This document shows, piece by piece, positions 26,049 to 35,026 of a stretch of DNA of 64,000 bases. Both the position numbers and the translations under genes were made by a program. This DNA is from Allomesorhizobium camelthorni (GTDB taxonomy: Bacteria; Pseudomonadota; Alphaproteobacteria; Rhizobiales; Rhizobiaceae), in assembly GCF_011045125.1 (NCBI RefSeq), contig NZ_JAAKZF010000005.1, positions 105,223-169,222 of the forward strand, read 5' to 3'. Below the pieces are notes generated by a model. That model made no database searches and was not told the DNA's origin. It saw only the letters and a list, made by a program, of their open reading frames with translations. Numbering within the stretch: position 1 is the stretch's first letter; the number at the start of each line of letters is the position of its first letter.

Positions 26049-27227
26049 CTAGTTCCGCCCTTCCGGAACCGTGGCGGTGACGATCGGGTCGATGCCGGCG
26101 GGCGGTGCGTCCCCGATGCCGGCCCAGGCGACCATGCTGTTCCTGGCCGACGCGAGATAGCCGGCGAGCGCCCGGAACCACGAGCCGCCCGTTTCGTATC
26201 TGTCGGGATAGTGCTGGCCACGCACCTGGAAGGCGGAGGCCAGCGCGACGGCGGCGCTTGCCTTCTCGACCGGCGCGTAGGACAGCGCGACGTCGCCGGC
26301 GAGCGCCTGCAGCCGCGCAACAGGCACGGGAACGCTGGCGATCATCTCGACGGGCACGTCGAGCAGGCCGCCGAACGGCCAGGTCTGGCGCAGCTCCTCC
26401 ACGCTCATCGAGGCGACGTTGACGTCGATGTCGAGCGGCGTGCCGGGCACGCGATAGGGACATTGGCGCGCATTGCAGTTCGCCTGCGCCGAGAACTGCC
26501 AGAGCGTGTAGGTCGGCCAGTTGCCCTTCGGGAAATGCATGCCGATTTCCGGCTTGTAGCGCGCATACCAGAGTGGCAGCCGCGACAGCAGCGGATATTT
26601 TTCGCGGTTGTCCGCGATGTGCTGTGCCGTGGTGCCGTTGGTGTAGAGGATCGGGAAACGCCCGACGCGGCGATGGACGTGGCGCGCGAATTCCTCCGCG
26701 TCCTCCAGCGACATCCATTTTTCCGGATCGTTCTCCTCGATGTCGAGCGCCAAGAGATCGTCCGGGCCGGGTTCGGCAAAGTCGATGAAATTGTTGGCCT
26801 GGTCGACCGGGTTGCCCGGCCGCGCGAGATGATAGGCGCCCCATTCGAGGCCAAGCGCACGCGCCACGGTGCGGCGGGTGTGGAACAGTTCGCGCGCCAC
26901 CGCATGGCGCTTGAACAACGCCTTGCAGAGCGCGATTTCCGTCTCGTTGCCCGAGCAGGCATAGTGCGGCGGCAGGCCGTCGGAGGCCTTGCTGATGAAA
27001 CCGGCGATGCGCTTGTCGGTGACGAGTTTGTGCCAGTCGATGGAATTGTATTCGTAGGCGTCGATCACCAGCGCGCGGTCGCTCTTCTTCCACGGCTCGG
27101 AAAACTCCGACGCTGGCGCGGCCGGCGCGGAATGCGTCGCCATTGCCGCACCGAGCGTCAGCGAGATCAGAGAATGGCGAACCGTCTTGCCGAACAAGGC
27201 GCAGAATCCCCGCGGGTGAACGGTCAT
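26049..27227 (-). CDS. Exported glycoside hydrolase family 25 (muramidase) protein
   Basis: A 392-residue protein with an N-terminal signal (SLISLTLGAAMATHSAPAAP) and a GH25 barrel. Seen: ALVIDAYEYNSIDWHKL, GFISKASDG, WGAYHLARPGN, LLALDIEEN with the catalytic acidic pair, PILYTNGTTA, LPLWYARYK and YTLWQFSAQ. GH25 enzymes cut peptidoglycan glycan strands. A C-terminal region of about 130 residues has no assigned domain. It may act in wall remodelling; the target is inferred. Confidence 0.88.
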   Translation of the reverse strand: MTVHPRGFCALFGKTVRHSLISLTLGAAMATHSAPAAPASEFSEPWKKSDRALVIDAYEYNSIDWHKLVTDKRIAGFISKASDGLPPHYACSGNETEIALCKALFKRHAVARELFHTRRTVARALGLEWGAYHLARPGNPVDQANNFIDFAEPGPDDLLALDIEENDPEKWMSLEDAEEFARHVHRRVGRFPILYTNGTTAQHIADNREKYPLLSRLPLWYARYKPEIGMHFPKGNWPTYTLWQFSAQANCNARQCPYRVPGTPLDIDVNVASMSVEELRQTWPFGGLLDVPVEMIASVPVPVARLQALAGDVALSYAPVEKASAAVALASAFQVRGQHYPDRYETGGSWFRALAGYLASARNSMVAWAGIGDAPPAGIDPIVTATVPEGRN

Positions 27228-27278
27228 TCTTGCCTGTCGTGGTTAATGAAGTGCTGCTTGGCGTGCTGTCCCGAGCTG

Positions 27279-27509
27279 TTATCTGCCCGGAATGAAGGTG
27301 AAAGGATCGGGCGCCGGCCGGTCGGGCAGGCTTCCGTCCGCCTCGCGCCTGCGGAAATGGGCGAGCGAGCATTTCGGCGAGCAGAGGATGCCGCGGTCGC
27401 TCCAATAGGCGGGACCGTTGTCGATATTGCCATGGTGGTACCAGAAACCGGTGGCGCCATAGGGCAGGCTGCATTCGACGCAGCGGCGGGTCTCGGGTCT
27501 TGCCAGCAT
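27279..27509 (-). CDS. Small Cys-rich (putative zinc-binding) protein
   Basis: A 76-residue protein with two cysteine pairs, RRCVECSLPYGATGFWYHHG and ILCSPKCSLAHFRRR, consistent with one zinc site. Conserved Trp/Tyr residues lie between them. The ATG follows CAGGCAAAAA. No function is known to me. It is upstream of the GH25 gene in the same direction, about 50 bases away. Confidence 0.65.
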   Translation of the reverse strand: MLARPETRRCVECSLPYGATGFWYHHGNIDNGPAYWSDRGILCSPKCSLAHFRRREADGSLPDRPAPDPFTFIPGR

Positions 27510-27671
27510 TTTTTGCCTGTTCGGTTTCCGGCATATTTAGGCTCGATGGAGCGATGTGCAACGGCGGAACAGTTATTTGACGTTTACGTCAGAAGTAACT
27601 AGCCCTTGCGACCGACAATTGGCTAGTGTGGACACTGCGGCTTGCGACAGTCTGCGAATTGGCGATTGGAC

Positions 27672-27714
27672 GCATGATCTCGTCCGAAAAGTCTGCAACT
27701 TTTCGGGATCATGC
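27672..27714. repeat. GCATGATC-type hairpin repeat, copy 2
   Basis: GCATGATCTCGTCCGAAAAG then TCTGCAACTTTTCGGGATCA and TGC closes the stem. It ends 19 bases before the acyl-CoA dehydrogenase start and so lies in that gene's leader. It is nearly identical to the copy at 20598. Confidence 0.9.
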
Positions 27715-27732
27715 TCGATGAGGAGGGCAGGA

Positions 27733-29511
27733 ATGTATCGAGCGCCGGTTGAAGACATCGCCTTCACGCTGAAGCACGTTGCGGGCCTCAAGGCTGCGCT
27801 GGATGCCGGCGCGCTCGGCGACCTCACCGAGGATCTGGTCGACGCCATCCTTTCCGAAGCGGGGCGCTTCGCCACCGAAGAGATCGCGCCGCTGGCCAAG
27901 ATCGGCGACGAGCAGGGCGCGGTGCTGAAGGATGCGGCCGTGACCATGCCGGCCGGCTGGAAGGAGCTTTACAAGCGCTGGACCGAGGGCGGCTGGAACG
28001 GCCTGTCGGCGCCGGAAGAATATGGCGGCCAGGCGCTGCCCATGATGCTCGGCGTCGCGGCGCTCGAAATGTGGAATTCCGGCTCGATGGCCTTCGCCCT
28101 GGGTCCGACGCTGACCATCGGCGCGGTCGAGGCAATCGAGAAGCACGCATCCGAAGAGCTGAAGCGGAAATATCTGGCAAAGCTCGTGTCGGGCGAGTGG
28201 ATGGGCACGATGAATTTGACGGAGCCGCAGGCGGGTTCCGATCTGGCGGCGCTCCGCACGCGGGCCGAGCCGGCCGGCGATGGCGCGTATCGCATCTTCG
28301 GCCAGAAAATCTTCATCACCTATGGCGAGCACGATTTCACCGACAACATCGTGCATCTGGTGCTGGCTCGGCTGCCGGACGCGCCGGCCGGCACGCGCGG
28401 CATTTCGCTGTTCCTGGTGCCGAAATTCATCCCCAACGAAGACGGCTCACCTGGCCGCCGCAACGATGTGTTCTGCGCCAGCATCGAGCACAAGCTCGGC
28501 ATCCACGGCTCGCCGACCTGCACCATGATCTATGGCGACGGCTTTGCCGACGGCATGGCGCCTGGCGCGGTTGGCTGGCTGGTCGGCGAGGAGAATCGCG
28601 GCCTCGCCTGCATGTTCACCATGATGAACAATGCGCGGCTGGCGATCGGCATGCAGGGCGTGGCGGTGGCCGAAGCGGCATTCCAGAAGGCGCTCGCCTA
28701 CGCCAACGAGCGGCGGCAGGGCAAGGCTTCCGGCTGGTCCGGCGAAGGCATGGCGCCCATCGTCCATCACCCCGACGTGCAACGCAATCTCCTCACAATG
28801 AAGACGCTGACGCAGGCTGCCCGCGCCATCGCCTATGCCTGCGCGCATGCGACCGACATCGCGCGAAGCAGCCAGGGGGCGGAAAGCGCGCACTGGCAGG
28901 ACCGCGCCAATCTCCTGACGCCGATCGCCAAGGCATTTTCCACCGACATCGGCGTCGAGGTGGCCTCGCTCGGCGTGCAGGTGCATGGCGGCATGGGCTT
29001 CATCGAGGAAACCGGCGCGGCGGCACTCTACCGCGATGCCCGCATCGCGCCGATTTACGAAGGCACCAACGGCATCCAGGCGATCGATCTTGTGGTGCGC
29101 AAGCTGCCGCTTGGCGGCGGCGAGCATGTGTTCGGTTATATCGCCGAACTCGACGAGATCGCCAACGCTGTCGCGGCATCCAACCGCGACGGCTTCGGAC
29201 GGACCGCACTTCTTCTCGAACAGGCGCTCGACAGCCTGACCAATGCGACGCGCCACCTCCAGAGCCGCCTGGCCGACGGAAGAACGGACGATGCGCTTGC
29301 CGGTGCTACGCCCTATCTCAGGCTGTTCGCGCTGACAGCGGGAGCCGCCTACCTGGCGCGCGGCGCACTGGCCGACGGCGGCGAGGAGCGAACGGCGCTC
29401 TGCCGCTTCTTCGCCGAAAACCTGCTCGACGAGACGCGTGCGCTGAAGGACAGGGTGACCGGCGGGGCGGAAAGCCTTGCCGCCGCCGCGAAAACGCTGG
29501 TGCATGGCTGA
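27733..29511 (+). CDS. Acyl-CoA dehydrogenase (long, DmdC-like form)
   Basis: A 592-residue flavoprotein oxidising an acyl-CoA. The core is standard: NLTEPQAGSDLAALRTRAEP, IFITYGEHDFTDNIVHLVLA, KLGIHGSPTCTMIYG, the acyl-CoA dehydrogenase signature GVQVHGGMGFIEETGAAALY, and RIAPIYEGTNGIQAIDL. The extra C-terminal domain (about 150 residues) fits the group with 3-methylmercaptopropionyl-CoA dehydrogenase; the real substrate is unknown. Start at 27733, GAGGAGGGCAGGA upstream. A crotonase follows. Confidence 0.93.
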   Translation: MYRAPVEDIAFTLKHVAGLKAALDAGALGDLTEDLVDAILSEAGRFATEEIAPLAKIGDEQGAVLKDAAVTMPAGWKELYKRWTEGGWNGLSAPEEYGGQALPMMLGVAALEMWNSGSMAFALGPTLTIGAVEAIEKHASEELKRKYLAKLVSGEWMGTMNLTEPQAGSDLAALRTRAEPAGDGAYRIFGQKIFITYGEHDFTDNIVHLVLARLPDAPAGTRGISLFLVPKFIPNEDGSPGRRNDVFCASIEHKLGIHGSPTCTMIYGDGFADGMAPGAVGWLVGEENRGLACMFTMMNNARLAIGMQGVAVAEAAFQKALAYANERRQGKASGWSGEGMAPIVHHPDVQRNLLTMKTLTQAARAIAYACAHATDIARSSQGAESAHWQDRANLLTPIAKAFSTDIGVEVASLGVQVHGGMGFIEETGAAALYRDARIAPIYEGTNGIQAIDLVVRKLPLGGGEHVFGYIAELDEIANAVAASNRDGFGRTALLLEQALDSLTNATRHLQSRLADGRTDDALAGATPYLRLFALTAGAAYLARGALADGGEERTALCRFFAENLLDETRALKDRVTGGAESLAAAAKTLVHG

Positions 29512-29535
29512 TTGCCGCGAGAGGATTCAAAGACA

Positions 29536-30288
29536 ATGAGCGAACACATCATCCTCGATCGGCAGGGAGCCGTGCAGACTATCCGGATGAATCGCCCGGA
29601 CAAGAAGAACGCCATCACGCGCAAAATGTATGCGGAGATGGCGGGCGCGCTTGCCACCGGCGATGCCGATCCGGCGGTGCGCGTGCATGTATTCTTCGGG
29701 GTTCCCGGCGCGTTTTCGTCGGGCAACGATCTGGCCGACTTCATGGCCGTCGCCATGGGCGGCGAGGGCGGCACCGAAGTCTGGGATTTTCTCCTCGCGC
29801 TCGCCACCGCGCAAAAGCCCATAGTCTCGGGCGTCGACGGCATTGCGGTCGGCATCGGCACGACCATCAATCTACATTGCGACCTGACCTTCGCCACGCC
29901 GCGCACAATTTTCCGGACGCCCTTCGTCGATCTGGGCCTGGTGCCGGAAGCCGGGTCGAGCCTGCTGGCGCCGGCGGTGCTCGGCCGCCAGAACGCGTTC
30001 GCGCTGCTCGGCCTCGGCGAGGGATTTTCCGCCGAGCGGGCGAAGGACGCCGGCCTAATCTATGCGGTCGTCGACGAGGAAAGGCTGGAGGCGGAGGTGC
30101 TGGCCGCGGCGCAAGCGATTGCCGCCAAGCCGCCCGAGGCGTTGAAGATCGCCCGCGACCTGATGCGCGGCTCCCGCGAGGACGTCGTCGCGCGCATCAA
30201 GGAAGAAGGCGCGCATTTCCAGGAGCGGCTGAAATCCGACGAGGCCAAGGCGGCCTTCGTCGCCTTCATGGGACGCAAAAAGGCATGA
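29536..30288 (+). CDS. Enoyl-CoA hydratase/isomerase (crotonase) family protein
   Basis: A 250-residue crotonase fold enzyme. The oxyanion-hole segments are GAFSSGNDLADF and DGIAVGIGTTINLHCDL, with FRTPFVDLGLVPEAGSSLL in the active-site loop. It likely hydrates or isomerises the product of the dehydrogenase just upstream (24 bases apart, one operon). The ATG at 29536 follows GAGAGGATTCAAAGACA. Its last codons (AKAAFVAFMGRKKA) reappear as a fragment beyond the tacAT module. Confidence 0.93.
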   Translation: MSEHIILDRQGAVQTIRMNRPDKKNAITRKMYAEMAGALATGDADPAVRVHVFFGVPGAFSSGNDLADFMAVAMGGEGGTEVWDFLLALATAQKPIVSGVDGIAVGIGTTINLHCDLTFATPRTIFRTPFVDLGLVPEAGSSLLAPAVLGRQNAFALLGLGEGFSAERAKDAGLIYAVVDEERLEAEVLAAAQAIAAKPPEALKIARDLMRGSREDVVARIKEEGAHFQERLKSDEAKAAFVAFMGRKKA

Positions 30289-30303
30289 CCTGCTCTCCGG
30301 CGC

Positions 30304-30807
30304 TCAGCCGAAGAGCTTCAGTGCGGTCGCGATCGGCAGGAACAGGGATTGGGGCCGGCTAGTGAGCGGGATGAAACCATGCTTGCGATAAAAGGCGGCG
30401 GCGTTGCTGTCCTTCGCGTCGACCAATAGGGAAAAGGAGGCTGGCGCGGCCCGTATGCTGCGATGGAGGGCGTCGGCGATGAGTGACGAGCCCAGCCCGC
30501 TGCCTTGATAACGCAGGTCGACCGCAAGCCTGCCGATCAATGTGGCAGGCAAAACCGGGTAGTGCGGCAACCGTCTCGTTTCGTCTTCAGGAAGTGAAGC
30601 AAAGGGGAGGCTGGCCGCCGAGAGCGTGTAATAGGCTGCAATTGCTGCCGCATCACGATCGACCGCGACGAAGCAGTTGCCGATACGCCGTTTGACATCC
30701 TGATTGGCCCGCTCGGACAAATAACGGTCGAGCACCGAAACGCCGCATGAGAATGCTCGGCGATCATGTGACGGATTCAACGCCTCGATGGCGACAGATA
30801 GGCTCAC
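30304..30807 (-). CDS. tacT: GNAT acetyltransferase toxin (TacT-like)
   Basis: A 167-residue GNAT protein. The family marker is the start SVAIEALNPSHDRRAFSCGV SVLDRYL, then acetyl-CoA-binding VDLRYQGSGLGSSLIADAL and FYRKHGFIPL. TacT-type toxins acetylate aminoacyl-tRNA and stop translation. The start overlaps the DUF1778 antitoxin stop by four bases. It looks complete. Confidence 0.92.
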   Translation of the reverse strand: MSLSVAIEALNPSHDRRAFSCGVSVLDRYLSERANQDVKRRIGNCFVAVDRDAAAIAAYYTLSAASLPFASLPEDETRRLPHYPVLPATLIGRLAVDLRYQGSGLGSSLIADALHRSIRAAPASFSLLVDAKDSNAAAFYRKHGFIPLTSRPQSLFLPIATALKLFG

Positions 30808-31091
30808 CGGGATTCGGCGACAAGTCGCTTATGAGCTTCGAACGCCTTGTGCAGCGCCTCGTTTGGATCCGGCGGGTTCAGGACCGCATCCATCATCAGC
30901 CGCTGGTCTTCGACCGATAGTCGGATAATGGCCGTTTCTTCGATGGTCCGCTGGGCGGCTTCCTGCGCGGCCGCAACTACGAAATCGCTGACGCTGCGGC
31001 CCTGAATTTCGGCCGCGCGCTTTACAACGGTGAGCATCTCCGGCGAGATGCGTGCCTCAATGCGGGCTGAACGTATCGCTTGAGTCGACAT
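30804..31091 (-). CDS. tacA: DUF1778 (TacA-like) ribbon-helix-helix antitoxin
   Basis: A 95-residue antitoxin. The RHH domain is SARIEARISPEMLTVVKRAA then EIQGRSVSDFVVAAAQEAAQ, followed by a C-terminal toxin-binding tail. The ATG at 31091 has AAAAGGTGATGGCA before it; an ATG six bases upstream is also possible. A palindromic operator precedes it. Confidence 0.93.
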   Translation of the reverse strand: MSTQAIRSARIEARISPEMLTVVKRAAEIQGRSVSDFVVAAAQEAAQRTIEETAIIRLSVEDQRLMMDAVLNPPDPNEALHKAFEAHKRLVAESR

Positions 31092-31114
31092 TGCCATCAC
31101 CTTTTGCCGATCAA

Positions 31115-31135
31115 TGTACGGTAATTTACCGGACA
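31115..31135. promoter_or_regulatory. Palindromic operator of tacAT
   Basis: TGTACGGTAATTTACCGGAC followed by A is a near-perfect palindrome, CGGTAA-T-TTACCG with TGT/ACA flanks. It lies 24 bases before tacA and fits autorepression by a TacA-TacT complex. Confidence 0.75.
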
Positions 31136-31171
31136 TATCAAGCGATGTTGGAGGCGGTTTGGATTGGCTTG

Positions 31172-31232
31172 CTGAATCGTGGGAGGCCAAGGCGGCTTTC
31201 GTGGCGTTCATGGGCGCAAGAAGGCCGGATGA
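31172..31232 (+). pseudogene. 3'-end remnant of a crotonase gene
   Basis: The sequence codes EAKAAFVAFMG and then, with a one-base loss, RKKAG and a stop. This matches the C-terminal end of the intact crotonase at 29536-30288 (EAKAAFVAFMGRKKA). No upstream crotonase sequence is present. It lies on the far side of tacAT and marks a recombination junction. The rest of the gap 31136-31337 holds nothing I recognise. Confidence 0.8.
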
Positions 31233-31337
31233 AATTCTCCGGCCGGGCATTGCGCCGGCGCTGACCCGCACCGATATTGCAAGGGCTGCTGGCGGGGGTA
31301 GCAATCCGATGTCGCTTCCGAGGGAGGCTAGACAGTG

Positions 31338-32294
31338 ATGTCCACGACGCGCCGCAAGCTGACAACCATCTTCTCGGCGGACGTGCAGGGCTATTCCCGC
31401 CTGATGGCCGCCGACGAGGAAGGGACGCTCGCCACCCTCAAGAAATACCGCGATGCCATGGCGCGGCTGATCGAGGCCCATTCCGGCCGAGTCGTCAACA
31501 CTTGGGGCGACGGCCTGATCGCCGAGTTCCCCAGTGTGGTGGAATCGGTGCGCGCCGCGATCGACGTCCAGAACGAACTGGCCGAATACAATGCCGGCCG
31601 CGCGGCCGATGAGCGCATGCTGTTTCGCATCGGCATCAATCTCGGCGACGTGATCGTCGAAGGCGACGATATCTATGGCGACGGCGTCAACATCGCCGCG
31701 CGCCTGCAGACATCGGCCGAACCGGGCGGCATCGTGATCTCCAACACTGTTTACGACCAAGTCCGCAACAAGATGACGGTCGGCTTCGAGTTTTTGGGCC
31801 AGCTTCCCGTCAAGAACATCGCTGAGGCGGTGCCGAGCTACGCGGTCAAGATCGGCGAGACTCCTGCGGCTGAGCCGGAGCCGAAGGAGCCTCGGACCGA
31901 ATGGGGACGGCAGCCGGTCCAGTCCGCGCCGCCGGCGCGCGGTCCCGTCGCTTCAAGCCCCGCCGGAAGCCCCGTAATCAGCCGGAAAATGGCAATTATC
32001 GGCTTCGTCGCGGCCATCCCGGTGGTCGTCAATCTGCTTTCATGGGAAGGCGAGTTCTGGGCCAGGTGGCCGCTCTTCGGCTTCGCGATGCTGGCCGGGC
32101 TGATCTGGGCGCGAACCAACAGGCTGATCGATCCTATTCTTGCGACACTCGGCGTCGCCGGGCTCGGCGTGATTGCGGTCAATCTCCTGTCCTGGAGCGG
32201 TGTATTCTGGGCGGCTTGGCCCGCGCTTGTCATATCCGTCGCGGCAGGCCTGCGCTGGATCACCGGCCCGGGGCGCAGACGCTCGGCACGGTAA
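31338..32294 (+). CDS. Class III adenylate/guanylate cyclase with C-terminal membrane segment
   Basis: A 318-residue protein. The N-terminal class III catalytic domain has LTTIFSADVQGYSRLMAADE with the metal-binding Asp, NTWGDGLIAEF with the second Asp, and GINLGDVIVEGDDIYGDGVN. A Pro-rich linker leads to about four hydrophobic helices (from about residue 220). It would make cAMP or cGMP at the membrane. GGGAGG upstream of 31338. A second cyclase lies 5 kb away. Confidence 0.88.
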   Translation: MSTTRRKLTTIFSADVQGYSRLMAADEEGTLATLKKYRDAMARLIEAHSGRVVNTWGDGLIAEFPSVVESVRAAIDVQNELAEYNAGRAADERMLFRIGINLGDVIVEGDDIYGDGVNIAARLQTSAEPGGIVISNTVYDQVRNKMTVGFEFLGQLPVKNIAEAVPSYAVKIGETPAAEPEPKEPRTEWGRQPVQSAPPARGPVASSPAGSPVISRKMAIIGFVAAIPVVVNLLSWEGEFWARWPLFGFAMLAGLIWARTNRLIDPILATLGVAGLGVIAVNLLSWSGVFWAAWPALVISVAAGLRWITGPGRRRSAR

Positions 32295-32338
32295 GATTCG
32301 GATGATGCCGGCCTGCAAATGGCATGGAGGGAGTTCAA

Positions 32339-32587
32339 ATGGTGGAACCGCGGCTTTCCGTACGAAGCGCCAAGGCCCGTGATCTTGCTCGCCGGCTTGC
32401 CGAACGGGAAAACCGTTCGATAGCCGAGGTGGTCGAGCGTGCCCTTGAAGCGTATGAAATTCGAGAAGCGGGTCGCGAGCCGGCGTCCTCCTTCTACAAA
32501 CGCCTGGTGACAAGCGGCGCTGCCGACGTCGATCTTGACGCGATAATCAAGGAAGGTCGGCAGGAGCACGCAGGCGTCGACCTCTGA
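32339..32587 (+). CDS. Orphan VapB-like (PSK-type) antitoxin
   Basis: An 82-residue protein, SVRSAKARDLARRLAERENR then SIAEVVERALEAYE, the Rv0623/PSK-type transcription-factor antitoxin pattern, normally followed by a PIN toxin. Here the next gene is pdxH on the other strand, and no PIN start is seen in the 33-base gap, so the antitoxin is solitary. The ATG at 32339 has GGAGGGAG seven bases upstream. Confidence 0.8.
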   Translation: MVEPRLSVRSAKARDLARRLAERENRSIAEVVERALEAYEIREAGREPASSFYKRLVTSGAADVDLDAIIKEGRQEHAGVDL

Positions 32588-32620
32588 TCCGTACCCAGCG
32601 ATTACAGGACAGGCAGGCAG

Positions 32621-33238
32621 CTACGGATAAAGCCGGGTCTTCTCCCATACGCCGGCGTCGGTGCGGCTGAACATGATGCGGTCGTGCAGGCGGAAGGGCC
32701 GGTCGTGCCAGAATTCGATCGTCTGCGGCTTGATGCGGAAGCCCGACCAGTAGGGCGGGCGCGGGATTTCACCGAATGCGTAGCGGGCGGTGTATTCGGC
32801 GACCGCTTTTTCCAGCGCGAACCGGCTTTCGAGCGGGCGCGACTGCTTCGACGCCCAGGCGCCGATGCGGCTGCCGCGCGGCCGCGTCGCGTAATAGGCG
32901 TCGGCCTCGGCGTCGCTGACGATCGCCACCGGCCCGCGCACGCGCACCTGGCGGCGCAGCGACTTCCAGTGGAAGCACATCGCCGCCTTCATCGAGGACA
33001 AGATCTCGCGCCCCTTGGTGCTTTCGAAATTGGTGTAGAAGACAAACCCCTGCTCGTCGAAGCCCTTGAGCAGCACCATGCGGACGTCCGGCATGCCCTC
33101 CTCGTCGACGGTCGCCAGCGCGACGCCGTTGGGGTCGTTCGGCTCGCTTTTCACGGCATCGTCGAGCCATTCGGCAAAGAGCCGGAACGGCTCCGCGGCC
33201 TCGGTGAAGTCACCGCTTGTTAACTCTGTCTGGCTCAT
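32621..33238 (-). CDS. pdxH: Pyridoxamine 5'-phosphate oxidase
   Basis: FMN oxidase that completes pyridoxal 5'-phosphate synthesis and salvage. The 205-residue protein has [55 protein letters not shown] and the C-terminal [13 protein letters not shown] and WEKTRLYP, all diagnostic. It is divergent from the surface lipoprotein gene, as in related rhizobia. Confidence 0.97.
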   Translation of the reverse strand: MSQTELTSGDFTEAAEPFRLFAEWLDDAVKSEPNDPNGVALATVDEEGMPDVRMVLLKGFDEQGFVFYTNFESTKGREILSSMKAAMCFHWKSLRRQVRVRGPVAIVSDAEADAYYATRPRGSRIGAWASKQSRPLESRFALEKAVAEYTARYAFGEIPRPPYWSGFRIKPQTIEFWHDRPFRLHDRIMFSRTDAGVWEKTRLYP

Positions 33239-33278
33239 AGTTTCAGCTCGTATTCATCGGGTTCGGGGAGATTGCCGA

Positions 33279-33746
33279 TTGTCGCGCGCCGCGCAAGCGT
33301 CTGGAGGCTATTTCCTGCATTCGCTGCGGCGGCGGCAAGGGCTCAATGTAGCGCTTTTGGCGATCATGCTGCCGCTCTGCGCCTGCGCGTCGGGCGGCTT
33401 CAGCCTCGAAAAGGCCGAGATCGACCAGACCATCCTGACCGGCGATGTTTCGCAACGCGGCGCCCCGATCGCCGATCCGGAACGTCTGTCGGACGAGGCG
33501 ACGATCCGCAATGCTGTGTCGTCCGCCGACCTTGAAGGGCTGGACGGCATGCCGCTGCCTTGGGCCAATGCAGGCACCGGCTCGCGCGGCATGATCACCG
33601 CACTGGCCGAGCACAAGGACAGGGGCCCACTCTGCCGACGCTTCACCACCTCGCGCGAGAGCTTCGACGGCATCAGCCTTTACCAGGGCGAGGTCTGCAT
33701 GGTCGCGCCCGGCGCGTGGCGGATGGAAACGTTCAAAGCCTTGTAA
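33279..33746 (+). CDS. RT0821/Lpp0805-like surface lipoprotein
   Basis: A 155-residue protein with a basic N-region (HSLRRRQG), a hydrophobic stretch NVALLAIMLPLCACASGG that contains a plausible lipobox Cys, and a C-terminal surface-antigen-type domain ending CRRFTTSRESFDGISLYQGE VCM. The TTG at 33279 is favoured by GGGGAG nine bases upstream. An outer-membrane location is inferred. Confidence 0.75.
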   Translation: MSRAAQASGGYFLHSLRRRQGLNVALLAIMLPLCACASGGFSLEKAEIDQTILTGDVSQRGAPIADPERLSDEATIRNAVSSADLEGLDGMPLPWANAGTGSRGMITALAEHKDRGPLCRRFTTSRESFDGISLYQGEVCMVAPGAWRMETFKAL

Positions 33747-33824
33747 GGTCGCCGCCGGCACTGGAATCTCTTTCTAGGCAGGCGCATATAGAGCGCGCAA
33801 TCAGAATTTTCTCAGGCAGGAAGC

Positions 33825-34754
33825 ATGCGCGATCCGTATGAAGTTTTGGGCGTTGCGAAGAACGCATCGGCCAAGGACATAAAATCGGCGTTCCGGAAAC
33901 TCGCCAAGAAGCACCATCCGGACCAGAACCCCGATCCGAAATCGAAGGACCAGTTCGCCGCCGCGAGCCAGGCCTACGAGATTCTCGGCGACGAGAAGAA
34001 TCGCGCGGCGTTCGACCGCGGCGAGATCGACGCTTCGGGCAAGCCGCGCTTCCAGGGCTTCGAGGGCCATCCGGGCCGTCCGGGCGGCGATCCGTTCGCG
34101 GGCTTCCGGCGGCAGCAAGGCCCCGGCGGCACGCGCTTCGAGTTCAGGACCAGCGCGCCGGGTGGCGATCCCTTCGGCGGCGCCGACATATTCTCCGAAC
34201 TCTTCGGCGAGGGTTTTTCGCAGCGCGCCGGCCCCGGCGCGGGGATGGGCGCCGGCGCGAGGCGGCAGGCGGGCGATCTCAACGCCACGCTCGATGTAAG
34301 CATCGAGGAGGCGGCGACCGCGGCCAAGGTCAATGCGATGTTCCCCGATGGGCGCAAGCTCGCGGTGAAGCTGCCGCGCTATGTCGAGGACGGCCAAACC
34401 ATCCGGCTCAAGGGGCAGGGCGAGCAGGGTCCGGGCGAGCCGGGCGATGCGCTGGTGAAGATACGCTTCCGCCGCCATCCGCGCTACCGCGTCGAGGGCC
34501 GCCACCTTCACGCCGATTTGCCCGTTTCTTTGGCCGACGCGGTGCTGGGCGCAAAGGTCCCGGTCGAAACGCCGACCGGCCGCCTGTCGGTCAGCGTCCC
34601 AGCCTGGTCGAGTTCGGACAAAGTGCTGCGACTGAAGGGCCGCGGCCTGCCGGAAAAGATCGGCGGCAACGCCGATCTTTATGCGCATGTCCGCATCATG
34701 CTGCCGCAGCATCACGACACCGAACTGGAAGCGCTGATGAAGAAGCGCGGGTGA
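33825..34754 (+). CDS. DnaJ-class (CbpA-like) co-chaperone
   Basis: A 309-residue J-domain protein. The N-terminal J domain has [20 protein letters not shown] and [10 protein letters not shown] with the HPD motif that stimulates DnaK. A Gly/Phe-rich region follows, then C-terminal substrate-binding domains ([40 protein letters not shown]). There is no CxxCxGxG zinc region, so it is the type II (CbpA/DjlA-independent) form. Confidence 0.93.
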   Translation: MRDPYEVLGVAKNASAKDIKSAFRKLAKKHHPDQNPDPKSKDQFAAASQAYEILGDEKNRAAFDRGEIDASGKPRFQGFEGHPGRPGGDPFAGFRRQQGPGGTRFEFRTSAPGGDPFGGADIFSELFGEGFSQRAGPGAGMGAGARRQAGDLNATLDVSIEEAATAAKVNAMFPDGRKLAVKLPRYVEDGQTIRLKGQGEQGPGEPGDALVKIRFRRHPRYRVEGRHLHADLPVSLADAVLGAKVPVETPTGRLSVSVPAWSSSDKVLRLKGRGLPEKIGGNADLYAHVRIMLPQHHDTELEALMKKRG

Positions 34755-34807
34755 GGGACGGCAAACCGGTTCGATCCGCGTATTGACGGCGGAAGGGCCG
34801 CGCCTGG

Positions 34808-34905
34808 TCACGCCAGAAGCAGGCCGATCCCCGCGGCAGTCAGGCACGCCCCGGCGATCCATGAAATCAACCGGCCGGACGGGACGGTTTTCTCCAGGAA
34901 AGCTG
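34808..34905 (-). pseudogene. C-terminal remnant of an EamA/DMT-type permease
   Basis: The minus strand reads AAFLEKTVPSGRLISWIAGA then CLTAAGIGLLLA and a stop, which fits the last helix of an EamA-family transporter. It is joined in another frame to the 5' remnant of DUF2182, so the permease has lost everything upstream. The identification rests on a short stretch. Confidence 0.5.
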
Positions 34906-35005
34906 CAGAACGTAGATCCACGCGAGCGCGATGAGGAAGGCGAGTGTGGCCACGACGATGGCGCGGTCGCGCCGGAGCACCGCCTCCAAAGCCGTTTCGC
35001 TCATT
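34867..35005 (-). pseudogene. N-terminal remnant of a DUF2182 membrane protein
   Basis: MSETALEAVLRRDRAIVVAT then LAFLIALAWIYVLQL is the standard beginning of DUF2182 proteins (about 270 residues, several helices). It then runs into a foreign sequence and stops after 45 codons. DUF2182 genes normally follow a DUF1326 gene, and the intact DUF1326 gene is indeed just upstream. So this is a deletion-fusion product. Confidence 0.75.
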
Positions 35006-35026
35006 GTCGGCCCAGCACCTGTTTGG

